Positions 35,186 to 43,417 of a DNA stretch of 64,000 bases are shown here, in pieces (the first letter of the stretch is position 1; each line of letters starts with the position of its first letter). The stretch comes from Nitrospira sp. (GTDB lineage Bacteria > Nitrospirota > Nitrospiria > Nitrospirales > Nitrospiraceae), in the NCBI GenBank assembly GCA_022842445.1, contig JALHPO010000001.1, forward strand, positions 211,558-275,557, in the 5' to 3' direction. Under the pieces are notes generated by a model. It was not told the DNA's origin. It searched no databases and saw nothing but the letters and a program-made list of their open reading frames with translations. The position numbers and the translations under genes were made by a program.

Positions 35186-35517
35186 TTAGTCGAGGATCAG
35201 GAACGCACTCTCTGGATCAGAACAGAAGGCGCCTACATCATTAGCACGACGGCGGAGCAATGTTCCGATCTTGGCTGTCGAAGCATTGCCTACTGAACCC
35301 AAATCACCTTGGGCGGGTGACCGAAGAGAAAACTACGTTGATGAAAATCAGCGTCCTTCGTCACAATGGCAAAACCCTGCTGCACGGCATATTGCCAGAC
35401 GACTACATCAGTCGCCTCTTCCAACCCGACTTCGCGGACGTGCCGGGAGTCAGGAAATTCCTTCTGCAGGGCTTGAACAAGACGATGGGAAAGATTCTGA
35501 TCGAAAAGCAGCTTCAC
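35186..35517 (-). pseudogene. DUF5615 PIN-like toxin, frameshifted
   Basis: The first frame gives MKLLFDQNLSHRLVQAL with the family's KDADF and PPKVIWVQ, then a stop after 75 residues. In the next frame, directly after, the sequence continues VGNASTAKIGTLLRRRANDV to FLILD and stop. This is the C-terminal part of DUF5615 proteins (normally about 110 residues with a WLRLGN-type join). One lost base near 35293 explains the break. The intact protein would be a PIN-like nuclease toxin. It overlaps its DUF433 antitoxin by 4 bases. Confidence 0.85.
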
Positions 35518-35741
35518 GACGGGGGAATCGACACCAGCTTCCGTTCCCGGTCAGCCGCAAAAGCCAGGCAGGCGCGGATGTCTTCGCGTGTCAGGTCGGG
35601 GAAGTCTTTGAGAATGTCCTCTTCGCTCATACCGGAGGCAAGGTACTCCAATACATCGTACACGGTCATGCGGAGACCGCGGATGCAGGGCTTGCCGCCA
35701 CGCTTCTCGGGATCGATAGTAATGCGGTTCTTCCAATCCAT
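35514..35741 (-). CDS. DUF433-type antitoxin
   Basis: 75 residues from ATG 35741: MDWKNRITIDPEKRGGKPCI then RGLRMTVYDVLEYLASGMSE, the DUF433 signature with its helix-turn-helix-like region, and a C-terminal tail rich in charged residues. DUF433 and DUF5615 proteins form toxin-antitoxin pairs. Here the DUF433 stop overlaps the toxin ATG, but the toxin is frameshifted. The longer frame to 35903 is not the start. Confidence 0.9.
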   Translation of the reverse strand: MDWKNRITIDPEKRGGKPCIRGLRMTVYDVLEYLASGMSEEDILKDFPDLTREDIRACLAFAADRERKLVSIPPS

Positions 35742-35896
35742 ATGGTGCAGGGTAGCTTGGGAACCCGCAAAGATCAAGGCTGCCATCGGAAGTCGGCACG
35801 CGTCTCTACTTTCCCCCGTGACAGGATCTGCCCCTGCGTGCCGGGCGGAATGAATCCAATCTTCAGTCCATGGCTCTAACCCCACACATGCTCGCC

Positions 35897-35926
35897 TTGA
35901 CAAGCAGAGTACGCGTTTGCTAGCTT
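35897..35926 (+). promoter_or_regulatory. Promoter for the sulfur-carrier cluster
   Basis: TTGACA (35897-35902) and TAGCTT (35921-35926) with an 18-base spacer and a TG one base before the -10 (TGCTAGCTT). It lies about 40 bases before the thiS ATG. A second TTGACA at 35925 has no good -10 partner. Confidence 0.5.
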
Positions 35927-35965
35927 GACAAAATCCCTAATCTCTATGCCAACTTGGGAGCATTC

Positions 35966-36166
35966 ATGCAGGTCAAGATCAACGGAAAATCCGAGGAAGT
36001 CCAGGGGGGAACAGTCCTCGACTTGCTCAAAGCTAAAAAGATCGAACCTCAAATGGTCGCGGTCGAGGTCAACGACAAAGTCCTGGATCGCGAGCACCTT
36101 GGCACCACTCCCCTCAACGAAGGTGACCAGGTGGAGTTTCTATTCTACATGGGAGGGGGCCGGTGA
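35966..36166 (+). CDS. thiS: ThiS-type ubiquitin-like sulfur carrier with GGGR tail
   Basis: 66 residues of the beta-grasp sulfur carrier family. MQVKINGKSEEV, TVLDLLKAKKIEPQMVAVEV, LNEGDQVEFLFYMGGGR. The ATG at 35966 has GGGAG five bases upstream. After activation by an E1 enzyme the C-terminal Gly carries a thiocarboxylate. ThiS normally ends GG; this one ends GGGR, so one residue must be removed, or the protein is charged after trimming. A JAMM peptidase at 40784 is a natural candidate. It overlaps cysK by GTGA. Confidence 0.85.
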   Translation: MQVKINGKSEEVQGGTVLDLLKAKKIEPQMVAVEVNDKVLDREHLGTTPLNEGDQVEFLFYMGGGR

Positions 36167-37092
36167 CCATGGTACTGCACAAGGACATCACAGAGCTGAT
36201 CGGGAATACTCCGCTCGTCCGGTTGAACCGGCTGTCAAAACCAGGCGCCGCCACCATCTACGGCAAGGTTGAGTTTTTCAATCCAGGCGGCAGCGTCAAG
36301 GACCGGATCTGCCTCAACATGATCAATGAGGCGGAACGCCAGGGCAAACTGAAGCCCGGTGGAACGATCGTTGAGCCGACCAGTGGGAATACCGGTATCG
36401 GCCTGGCCCTGGTCGCAGCTGTCCGTGGTTACAAGCTGATCCTGGTCATGCCGGAAAGCATGAGCATGGAGCGGGCCAGCCTGCTCTCGTCCTACGGCGC
36501 GCAGCTCGTCCTGACCCCGGCCTGGGAAGGAATGAAAGGCTCGATCAAAGAAGCGGAAAGTATCCTGGCGCAGAATCCTTCGTATTTCATGCCGGACCAG
36601 TTTTCTAACCCGGCCAATCCGGCCATGCACCGGATGACGACGGCGGTTGAAATCTGGGATGCGCTGAACGGACAGGTCGATGCGTTTGTCGCGGCGGTCG
36701 GAACCGGGGGCACGATCACGGGATGCGGCGAACTGTTCAAGGAAAAGAATCCCGGCGTGAAGGTCATCGCCGTGGAACCCGCCGGGTCGCCGGTGTTGTC
36801 CGGCGGCGATCCGGGTCCGCATAAAATTCAGGGAATCGGCGCGGGCTTCATTCCCAAGGTCTTGAACCGGACCATTCTCGACCGCGTGATCACCGTGACT
36901 GACGACGAGGCCTATCAGACCGCCAAGCAGTTGTCGAAAAAAGAAGGCCTACTGGTGGGCATTTCAGCCGGCGCCAATGTGTTCGCCGCCCAGAAGGTCG
37001 CAGACGAATTGGGGGCCGGAAAAAACGTGGTGACGATTCTCTGTGACACCGGCGAGCGGTATATCAGCATCGAGAAGTATTTTAATATCTGA
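36163..37092 (+). CDS. cysK: Cysteine synthase (O-acetylserine/phosphoserine sulfhydrylase family)
   Basis: 309 residues. The PLP Lys is K46 in NPGGSVKDR. The phosphate-binding loop is PTSGNTGIG, and GTGGTITG with the later CDTGERY completes the site. It forms cysteine from an activated serine and sulfide or, in CysM/CysO systems, a carrier thiocarboxylate. A GTG at 36163 is six bases after GGGAGG and overlaps the thiS stop; an ATG at 36169 is the alternative. Being fused by overlap to a sulfur carrier argues that the carrier may be the sulfur donor. Confidence 0.95.
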   Translation: MTMVLHKDITELIGNTPLVRLNRLSKPGAATIYGKVEFFNPGGSVKDRICLNMINEAERQGKLKPGGTIVEPTSGNTGIGLALVAAVRGYKLILVMPESMSMERASLLSSYGAQLVLTPAWEGMKGSIKEAESILAQNPSYFMPDQFSNPANPAMHRMTTAVEIWDALNGQVDAFVAAVGTGGTITGCGELFKEKNPGVKVIAVEPAGSPVLSGGDPGPHKIQGIGAGFIPKVLNRTILDRVITVTDDEAYQTAKQLSKKEGLLVGISAGANVFAAQKVADELGAGKNVVTILCDTGERYISIEKYFNI

Positions 37093-37172
37093 CGTGAGGG
37101 GTGAGGCGTAAGGGGTAAGTCGGGAGTGGAATGCCTTGGATTCACACACCTCACGCCTAACGGAATTACGAG
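37093..37172. repeat. Inverted gene-border repeat
   Basis: GTGAGGGGTGAGGCGTAAGG near 37096 faces CCTCACGCCTAACGG near 37150. The arms are almost complementary. The same words recur at 54070-54180 behind the helicase half. Confidence 0.55.
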
Positions 37173-37985
37173 ATGGAATTTACAGACGAGCAGATCAATC
37201 GCTACAGCCGGCATATCCTGTTGCCGGAAGTCGGCGGTAAGGGACAGAAGAAAATCGCCAAGGCGAAAATTCTTCTGGTCGGAGCCGGAGGGCTCGGCTC
37301 ACCGGCCGCCTTGTACCTGGCAGCCGCCGGAGTGGGCCGGATCGGCCTGATCGACAGCGATGTGGTGGACTTGACCAATCTCCAGCGCCAGATTCTCCAT
37401 CACACCCCGGATGTCGGTCGGCCCAAGGTTGTGTCCGGAAAAGAAAAGATCCAAGCCTTGAATCCTGATGTGGCCGTCTCGATGTACGAAGAACGGTTGA
37501 CCGCCGGGAACGCACTGAAAATCATCGCGGACTACGACATCGTCATTGATGGCGTCGACAATTTCACGGCAAAGTTTCTGATTAATGACGCCTGCTTCTT
37601 CGCCGGGAAACCGCTGGTGCATGGCGGCATCCTGCGTTTCGACGGCAGAGTCACGACGATCATCCCCAAGCAATCGGCCTGCTACCGCTGCGTGTTCAAA
37701 ACGCCGCCGCCGCCCGGCTTGGTCGCCTCCTGCCAGGAAGCAGGCGTGATCGGCGTGTTGGCCGGCATTATCGGCACGATCCAGGCCACGGAAGCGTTGA
37801 AACTCGTGCTCGGCATCGGCCGTCCGCTGACGAACCGCATGCTCGACTTCGACGCGCGCAAAACGCAGTTCCGTGAAATCAAAGTCCGGCGCAATCCTAA
37901 TTGCGCCCTCTGCGGTGACCATCCTACGATCACCGAGTTATTCGACGATGGAGATCCGTATGCCGGCTGTGCGGTCCATCCTTAA
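37173..37985 (+). CDS. moeB: MoeB/ThiF-type sulfur-carrier adenylyltransferase (first copy)
   Basis: 270 residues. The E1-like Rossmann core has ILLVGAGGLGSPAALYLAAA, an Asp in IGLIDSDVVD and the Arg of NLQRQILH. Two CxxC pairs (CYRC and CALC) form a structural zinc site. A further conserved Cys lies in VASCQEAGVIG. The enzyme adenylates the carrier's C-terminal Gly for later sulfur transfer. Partner carriers here are ThiS-like (35966) and MoaD-like (39260); which of them it serves is not decidable. Confidence 0.92.
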   Translation: MEFTDEQINRYSRHILLPEVGGKGQKKIAKAKILLVGAGGLGSPAALYLAAAGVGRIGLIDSDVVDLTNLQRQILHHTPDVGRPKVVSGKEKIQALNPDVAVSMYEERLTAGNALKIIADYDIVIDGVDNFTAKFLINDACFFAGKPLVHGGILRFDGRVTTIIPKQSACYRCVFKTPPPPGLVASCQEAGVIGVLAGIIGTIQATEALKLVLGIGRPLTNRMLDFDARKTQFREIKVRRNPNCALCGDHPTITELFDDGDPYAGCAVHP

Positions 37986-38012
37986 TCACAGATTGCCGAA
38001 GGCGGTGCTGTT

Positions 38013-39263
38013 ATGAGCAAGATGAAAGCGCTGGTGTGCCGCGAGTGCGGGAAAGAATACCCGACCAAGGCGATTCACGTCTGCGAGATGTGTTTCGGCC
38101 CGCTCGAGGTGAAGTACAACTACGATGAGATCAAAAAGACGATCTCCCGTAAAAAGGTCGAGGACGGCCCGCACAGCATGTGGCGTTATCTCGACCTGCT
38201 GCCGGTCGAGGGCACGAATTTCGTCGGGCCCCATGCCGGGTTCACTCCATTGGTCCGCGCCAGGAATCTCGGCGCCTATCTCGGCTTGGACGAGCTCTAT
38301 ATCAAGAACGACACGGTGAATCACCCCACCCTGTCCTTCAAAGATCGCGTGGTTGCCGTCGCCTTGACCCGCGCCCGCGAGTTGGGCTTTGAGACCGTGG
38401 CCTGCGCCTCGACCGGAAACCTGGCCAATTCGGTGTCGGCCCATGCTGCATCGGCCAATCTACATTGCTATGTGTTCATCCCCGGCGACCTCGAAGCAGC
38501 TAAAGTGCTGGGCAATCTGATCTACAAGCCGCACGTCGTTGAAGTGGAGGGCAACTACGACGACGTCAACCGGCTATGCAGCGAAATTGCCGGAGAACAC
38601 GGCTGGGCGTTCGTTAATATCAACATTCGCCCCTACTATGCGGAAGGCTCCAAGACTCTGGCCTTTGAAACGGTGGAGCAGCTGGGATGGCGGACTCCGG
38701 ATCAAGTGGTCATTCCGATGGCATCCGGTTCGCTGCTGACGAAAATCTGGAAGGGTTTGCATGAGCTGAAGTACGTGGGGCTGATCAATGAAGTGCAGAC
38801 AAAGATCAACGGCGCCCAGGCAGAAGGGTGCTCGCCGATCTCCACCGCCTTCAAGGCAGGCCGCGACTTCTTCAAGCCGGTGAAGCCCAAGACTATCGCC
38901 AAATCACTGGCAATCGGCAACCCGGCCGACGGCTACTATGCCCTGAAGGCGACCGCCGAGAGCAAAGGCGCCATGGACATGGTCACCGACGAAGAAGTAG
39001 TGGAAGGCATCCAGCTGCTGGCGCAGACCGAAGGGATCTTCGCCGAAACAGCCGGTGGCGTGACCATCGGCGTGCTCAAGAAGCTGGTCAAACAAGGCAT
39101 CATCAAGAAGAACGAAATGACGGTCGCCTATATTACAGGCAACGGATTGAAGACACAGGAAGCGGTGATCGACGCCGTCGGACGGCCGACCCGCATTCAA
39201 CCGAGCCTCGTGGCGTTTGAGAAAACCTTTAAACTCGGGAAGAACGGTGGTGGTGACGCATGA
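38013..39263 (+). CDS. thrC: Threonine synthase (ThrC, PLP-dependent)
   Basis: 416 residues. An N-terminal zinc-ribbon-like segment [20 protein letters not shown] is followed by the fold II PLP domain: [15 protein letters not shown] (PLP Lys), [14 protein letters not shown] (phosphate loop), and a C-terminal part of normal length. Converts O-phosphohomoserine to threonine. Its stop overlaps the MoaD-like start by 4 bases, so it is within the sulfur-carrier operon. That placement is unusual for a threonine gene; it may instead act on a related PLP substrate. Confidence 0.88.
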   Translation: MSKMKALVCRECGKEYPTKAIHVCEMCFGPLEVKYNYDEIKKTISRKKVEDGPHSMWRYLDLLPVEGTNFVGPHAGFTPLVRARNLGAYLGLDELYIKNDTVNHPTLSFKDRVVAVALTRARELGFETVACASTGNLANSVSAHAASANLHCYVFIPGDLEAAKVLGNLIYKPHVVEVEGNYDDVNRLCSEIAGEHGWAFVNINIRPYYAEGSKTLAFETVEQLGWRTPDQVVIPMASGSLLTKIWKGLHELKYVGLINEVQTKINGAQAEGCSPISTAFKAGRDFFKPVKPKTIAKSLAIGNPADGYYALKATAESKGAMDMVTDEEVVEGIQLLAQTEGIFAETAGGVTIGVLKKLVKQGIIKKNEMTVAYITGNGLKTQEAVIDAVGRPTRIQPSLVAFEKTFKLGKNGGGDA

Positions 39264-39532
39264 TTAAAGTCCGTATTCCGACTCCTCTAAGGCCGCTGAC
39301 GAAGAACCAGGGTGAAGTCGATGTGGCCGCCGGCTCCGTTGCTGACATGGTCGATACGCTCGAAGCGTCTTATCCCGGCATCAAGTCACGCCTCTGCGAC
39401 GACAGCGGCGAATTGCGCCGGTTCGTCAACATCTACGTCAACGAAGAAGACATCCGGTTCTTGAAGGGCAAAGACACCGTGTTGAAAACCGGTGACGAAG
39501 TCTCAATCGTACCGGCCATCGCGGGAGGCTAA
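39260..39532 (+). CDS. MoaD/CysO-like ubiquitin-fold sulfur carrier
   Basis: 90 residues of the beta-grasp fold, ending VPAIAGG, the C-terminal Gly-Gly needed for thiocarboxylation. [20 protein letters not shown] and [12 protein letters not shown] are typical of the CysO-like branch, which donates sulfur to cysteine synthase in actinobacteria. The start overlaps thrC by 4 bases. Being in one operon with NIL, MoeB and a JAMM enzyme supports a CysO-like role, though a function in molybdopterin or another product is possible. Confidence 0.9.
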   Translation: MIKVRIPTPLRPLTKNQGEVDVAAGSVADMVDTLEASYPGIKSRLCDDSGELRRFVNIYVNEEDIRFLKGKDTVLKTGDEVSIVPAIAGG

Positions 39533-39534
39533 CC

Positions 39535-39783
39535 ATGGCACATGTCTCACACTTGCGATTTCACGTCCGGTTTCCTGAAGACAAAGTGAAGGAGCCGATC
39601 ATTTACCAGATCGGCCGCGAATACAACATCGTCACCAATGTGCGCCGCGCCGATGTACGCGAAACCACGGGCTGGGTCGATGTCGAGCTGTCCGGTGAAA
39701 CGGCGGAAATTGAGCGCGCGATCGAAGGCCTGCGCAAGAAAGGCTGTGTCGTCGATCCGATCGAATTGAACGTGGTGGAATAG
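39535..39783 (+). CDS. NIL-domain protein
   Basis: 82 residues: AHVSHLRFHVRFPEDKVKEP then IIYQIGREYNIVTNVRRADV and a Gly-Trp-Val strand, which is the NIL domain (a ferredoxin-like ligand-binding fold known from MetN and ferredoxins). Two bases follow the MoaD-like gene. It may bind a sulfur amino acid or metabolite and regulate the pathway. The role is inferred. Confidence 0.85.
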   Translation: MAHVSHLRFHVRFPEDKVKEPIIYQIGREYNIVTNVRRADVRETTGWVDVELSGETAEIERAIEGLRKKGCVVDPIELNVVE

Positions 39784-39864
39784 GAAAGCGCTAACAAGCT
39801 GACACGCTGACAAGATAATCGCTCTTCCTTCTGTCAGCCTTCTTTCTTGTCAGCCTGCGGGGTA
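39784..39864. repeat. Gene-border repeat with inverted GCTGACAAG words
   Basis: GCTGACACGCTGACAAG on the left faces CTTTCTTGTCAGC on the right, with TCTGTCAGCC between. It is in the gap between the NIL gene and the second moeB. Confidence 0.5.
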
Positions 39865-40677
39865 ATGGATTCCATGGACCTCTCTGAATCAGAAATTCAA
39901 CGCTACAGCCGGCATATCATCCTCCAGGATGTCGGCGGCAAGGGACAACTCAAACTCAAGCGGGCGAAAGTCCTGCTGATCGGCGCGGGAGGCCTTGGCT
40001 CGCCGGCCGGCCTCTATCTGGCTGCCGCCGGCATCGGCACCATCGGGCTCGTTGACGGCGACGTGGTCGACCTCTCGAACCTGCAGCGGCAGATCATGCA
40101 CTCGACCGCCACGCTGGGACAGCCGAAAGTCGAATCCGGGAAGAAAACGCTCTCAGCCATCAATACCGAAATCACGATCAACGCCTATCACCAGCTGGTC
40201 GATGCGGAGAATATTCTTCCGCTCATCTCGCAATACGACATCGTCCTGGACGGTTCCGACAATTTTACAACCCGATTTCTGGTCAACGACGCCTGCTTCT
40301 TTGCCAAGAAGACGCTGATCTCCGCCAGCATGTTCCGGTTCGAGGGGCAGTTGACGACGATCAAGCCGCATCAAGGATACCCCTGCTACCGCTGCCTCTA
40401 TCCCGAACCGCCGCCGGCAGGCCTCGTCCCGAATTGCCAGGAGGCCGGGGTGTTGGGCGCATTGGCCGGCACCATGGGGGTCTTGCAAGCCTCTGAAGCC
40501 ATCAAGGAAGTGCTCGGCATTGGCGAAACCATCGCCGATAAGCTGCTGATCTACGACGCCCTCGACATGAAGTTCCGCAAGGTGGGGCGGCCCAAAGATC
40601 CGGCCTGCCCGCTCTGCGGGCCGAACCCGAAGATCAAAGACCTTAGCATGGACTATGCCGTCAGCTGCACGATTTAA
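39865..40677 (+). CDS. moeB: MoeB/ThiF-type sulfur-carrier adenylyltransferase (second copy)
   Basis: 270 residues from ATG 39865; a later ATG at 39874 and an upstream TTG at 39847 are alternatives. The layout repeats that of the first copy: VLLIGAGGLGSPAGLYLAAA, GLVDGDVVD, NLQRQIMH, CYRC and CPLC zinc pairs, and a conserved Cys in VPNCQEAGVLG. The two copies share the same blocks throughout but differ at many positions, so the duplication is old. It lies upstream of the JAMM gene. Having two E1 enzymes suggests each serves one of the two carriers. Confidence 0.92.
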   Translation: MDSMDLSESEIQRYSRHIILQDVGGKGQLKLKRAKVLLIGAGGLGSPAGLYLAAAGIGTIGLVDGDVVDLSNLQRQIMHSTATLGQPKVESGKKTLSAINTEITINAYHQLVDAENILPLISQYDIVLDGSDNFTTRFLVNDACFFAKKTLISASMFRFEGQLTTIKPHQGYPCYRCLYPEPPPAGLVPNCQEAGVLGALAGTMGVLQASEAIKEVLGIGETIADKLLIYDALDMKFRKVGRPKDPACPLCGPNPKIKDLSMDYAVSCTI

Positions 40678-40680
40678 CGA

Positions 40681-40783
40681 AGCCCCGTCTGAAAGTCAAA
40701 AGTCTTCAAGGGCACAAGTCCTCTTGCTGATCGTTCACACTGAAACGACTTGACGACTTTCAGACATTCAGACTTTTAACTCG
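40681..40783. repeat. Gene-border inverted repeat (11-bp perfect arms)
   Basis: GTCTGAAAGTC (40687-40697) and GACTTTCAGAC (40755-40765) are exact complements about 57 bases apart, with CAAAAGTCTTCAAG and CGACTTGACG between them. Transcription of the JAMM gene follows directly. Confidence 0.6.
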
Positions 40784-41296
40784 ATGACTACGTCCCTCGC
40801 CATCCCTCAACACATTCTCGACGACATGATCGCCCATGCGCGGGAACTGGCGCCGCACGAATGTTGCGGACTCCTGGCCGGAACCGGCGGCGTGGTCAGC
40901 CGGATCTACCGCATCAAAAATATCGTGGCGATGGAAGGCGCGCAGAATCTCTCGTCCTTCGACTCTGCCAAAGCCGCGCACCTGGAACGGCTCTCACCCG
41001 AAGAACGGGCGGAAATCGCCTTCGTCATGGACATGCAGGACTTTTCAACCGCCAAGAAAGATATGCGCAACAACGGCCTCGATCTGCAAGTGGTCTACCA
41101 TTCCCATCCTCACGATCCGGCGCGTCCTTCTGTGACTGATATCAAGATCGCCACCGACTACGAAGAGATCTGGCCTAAGATCAACCTGCCGATTCCCGCC
41201 TATCTCCTGATTTCTCTCATGCATGCCACGCCGGATGTTCGATCCTACTGGATCAAATCCGGAGAGGTCTCCGCCGCTCCGTTCACCGTTCGGTGA
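40784..41296 (+). CDS. JAMM/MPN-type metallopeptidase (M67 family)
   Basis: 170 residues. The JAMM zinc signature is complete: Glu 26 in PHECCGLLAG, then H106-x-H108 in VVYHSHPHD, Ser 116 and Asp 119 in PSVTD. Bacterial JAMM proteins of this size (Mec+ and QbsD type) cut at the C-terminus of a ubiquitin-like sulfur carrier, releasing the amino acid or removing extra residues. Located after two carriers and two MoeB genes, it is most likely the carrier peptidase of this cluster. Confidence 0.93.
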   Translation: MTTSLAIPQHILDDMIAHARELAPHECCGLLAGTGGVVSRIYRIKNIVAMEGAQNLSSFDSAKAAHLERLSPEERAEIAFVMDMQDFSTAKKDMRNNGLDLQVVYHSHPHDPARPSVTDIKIATDYEEIWPKINLPIPAYLLISLMHATPDVRSYWIKSGEVSAAPFTVR

Positions 41297-41379
41297 TTCC
41301 ACATTTTTGCAGTTTTCTTCCCGATCATCGAATGCGATAATGCGGTCCTATTGATTCCTCTCCAGAAGGAGTGATCGTC

Positions 41380-41706
41380 ATGCCCTCTCTGCTTGTAACT
41401 CTGCTTGCTGCCCTGCTGATCTCCGGTCTGCCCGGTAAAAGTCTCGCCGTAGAAAAGAGCTTCTACAGTCCGGTCATTCATGTAGACGTGGAACAGCACC
41501 GCATTCTGATTTCGCAGCTCGGCGGGGTGTTCTACATTGACGTTCCGGAAATCGCGCGGCCCCACATGGAGAAGCTGCCGATCTCCGGCTTGGTCGATTT
41601 CGTTGTTGAGTGGAAAAGCGACGATGAAATGCCTGTGCTCAAAACCTGGAAGGTCAAATCCGGCGAATCGACCTGTCTCTACTTCAACGGGAAAGAGTGT
41701 AAATAG
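41380..41706 (+). CDS. Small secreted protein of unknown function
   Basis: 108 residues. The ATG at 41380 follows AAGGAG by eight bases. A signal peptide ends near GKSLAVEKS. The mature protein is beta-rich (SPVIHVDVEQHRILISQLGG) with a C-terminal Cys pair (STCLYFNGKECK). No family is recognised. It follows the JAMM gene by about 85 bases on the same strand. Confidence 0.7.
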   Translation: MPSLLVTLLAALLISGLPGKSLAVEKSFYSPVIHVDVEQHRILISQLGGVFYIDVPEIARPHMEKLPISGLVDFVVEWKSDDEMPVLKTWKVKSGESTCLYFNGKECK

Positions 41707-42069
41707 TGATGATACGGCCTCTCGCAGGTCTGCCTTTCTGAACTTCCTAACGAGTGCCGATGAACAGGCCGCGGTCTCGCTTCACGCTGCATCGTTCTCG
41801 GATAACATGACAAAAACGCTTGCGTTCCCATCTCGACCGAGACAATGCCCCCCTGACGCCCCAACGGCCAAGAGGACGGATAGAGCCCGTTCCGGTCCGG
41901 CTGGTCGTGATAACAATGATGAACCGTCACTGTGATACCATTCCCGTTGTTGAAGGGGATGCCCGACTCAATGGGATGGTGGTGGTGCGGGATGTCTTAC
42001 TGTCGCTTTCAAGGTCGCGGGGCATGCGCTTTCTTCGGTTCAACAACAGATGCTAACGGGGGTACGACG
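41707..42069. other. Intergenic stretch with a possible CBS-domain remnant
   Basis: About 360 bases between two genes. In the frame from 41916 the translation MNRHCDTIPVVEGDARLNGM then VVVRDVLLSL resembles the core of a CBS domain (IPVVDEDGRLVGMVTDRDVL). Only one repeat is present, and no start with a ribosome binding site exists. Otherwise nothing is seen. Confidence 0.4.
41916..42056 (+). pseudogene. Remnant resembling a CBS domain
   Basis: About 46 codons with the motif TIPVVEGDARLNGMVVVRDV, near-identical in pattern to CBS domains, which bind adenosyl compounds in pairs. The second half of the pair and the N-terminal strand are missing. It is likely a decayed gene or a chance similarity. 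Confidence 0.3.
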
Positions 42070-42519
42070 ATGAGAATAATTTTCTCACTCCTCTTGATGC
42101 TGGTCTTGGTCCAGACGACCATCGCAGTGCGGGCAGAACCACATGATTTCACAGTGACAGCAGTGATGAAAGGTTCGACGACGATCAGTGGCCAGAAGAT
42201 CGAGTATCCCAAAACTGATAAGGCAGAAATGACCTCGGTCCTGGTTGAAATCAAACCGGGGAAGGAGAACGGTCGCCACATGCATGCCGTCCCCACCTAC
42301 GTCCATGTCCTTGAGGGAACCATGACGGTGGAATTTGAGGATGGCGTTCGACAGACATTTAACGCCGGGAGCGGGTTTCTGGAAGTTGTGAACACCGTGC
42401 ATAGCGCAAAGAATTTAGGCGAGGTACCGTTGAGATTATTGGTTGTCTTCGTAGGTGAAGAGGGAAAGCCAAATCTTATCCGACCCGCAAAACATCAGGC
42501 ATCAGATGCGACAAAATGA
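42070..42519 (+). CDS. Exported cupin-domain protein
   Basis: 149 residues. A signal peptide (MRIIFSLLLMLVLVQTTIAVRA) is followed by a cupin fold: GKENGRHMHAVPTYVHVLEG and VNTVHSAKNLGE hold the two cupin motifs, with His ligands in the first (HMHA) and one in the second. It could bind a metal in the periplasm. The ATG has a GGTACGACG-type weak ribosome binding site. No neighbour suggests a substrate. Confidence 0.85.
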   Translation: MRIIFSLLLMLVLVQTTIAVRAEPHDFTVTAVMKGSTTISGQKIEYPKTDKAEMTSVLVEIKPGKENGRHMHAVPTYVHVLEGTMTVEFEDGVRQTFNAGSGFLEVVNTVHSAKNLGEVPLRLLVVFVGEEGKPNLIRPAKHQASDATK

Positions 42520-42682
42520 TTCGAAGCTGATGTCTCTGAACCATGTTGTGACCGCTTCCAAGGCGGAGTGAGTCGCGCGGTCGGCTCGTGAATGAGTCGG
42601 AGGTTTTTCGTACATCCCCAATTTAGCACAAAGTCGAAGTCCTCTCAGGATGCAGGTCCGGTTGATTGTCAGGGGCAGGAGC

Positions 42683-43024
42683 ATGCACGCAGAGCTACGA
42701 CAAGCCTACGACAGGGAGATGCATGCAGCAGCAGAGCACTACTCTGATAATAACTTCGCCAAAGCGTTCGGTCACCTGGAGCGCGCACATATCCTGGGGC
42801 AGTCCTTCGCATTCGCTCATGCGAGAGCGCACTGGTGGATGCTGAAGGTCGGCTGGAAACGCCGGGACCCGGTAGAGATACGCGGTCAAGTGGCGAGGAT
42901 TATCGGTGCGTTGCTATTTTCACGAATTTGGGTGCCATTGGGGAATACCGGTGGTGCGTATGTTCATCCGTTTAGGTCCATGCCCATACCCGAAGAGTTT
43001 CGGGCCTTGCTGAAGAAACGGTGA
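42683..43024 (+). CDS. DUF3703 family protein
   Basis: 113 residues from ATG 42683. The helical segment FAKAFGHLERAHILGQSFAF then AHARAHWWMLKVGWKRRDPV and the end FSRIWVPLGNTGGAYVHPFR are the hallmarks of DUF3703. Members are often found near metal resistance or mobile regions; the function is unknown. No partner gene stands close by. Confidence 0.88.
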   Translation: MHAELRQAYDREMHAAAEHYSDNNFAKAFGHLERAHILGQSFAFAHARAHWWMLKVGWKRRDPVEIRGQVARIIGALLFSRIWVPLGNTGGAYVHPFRSMPIPEEFRALLKKR

Positions 43025-43417
43025 CATAGGTGGTGCCAACTCACCTGACTGATACCGGGCAATCAGAAAGTTTGTATTGTAACCACCAGCGAGACACGAT
43101 ATTCCTCACCTTGGCCGCCTGTGTCGCGATGGTGTACCGCTCGTATAAAACGTTGAAGGTCTGCTTTCGGCAGATCCGAAGGTTTTTCTCCAAAGGCAGG
43201 TTTGGATTGAGGACTGCCATCAGCCACTTTGCGACAGTCGCTACGGCAAGTACCACGCCGGAAATCGGCCGTTCATTCGAGATTGGGCGCGCTTCGCACG
43301 ACGCTTGGCCGTCCAATCAACACGAGTGTGCTAATTCTCGTGTCTCACTGGAGGGGTTCACCCCACGTCCAGTGATGGCAGAAAACTACAATCTTCTTTT
43401 GAGCAGGGGACGCAAAG

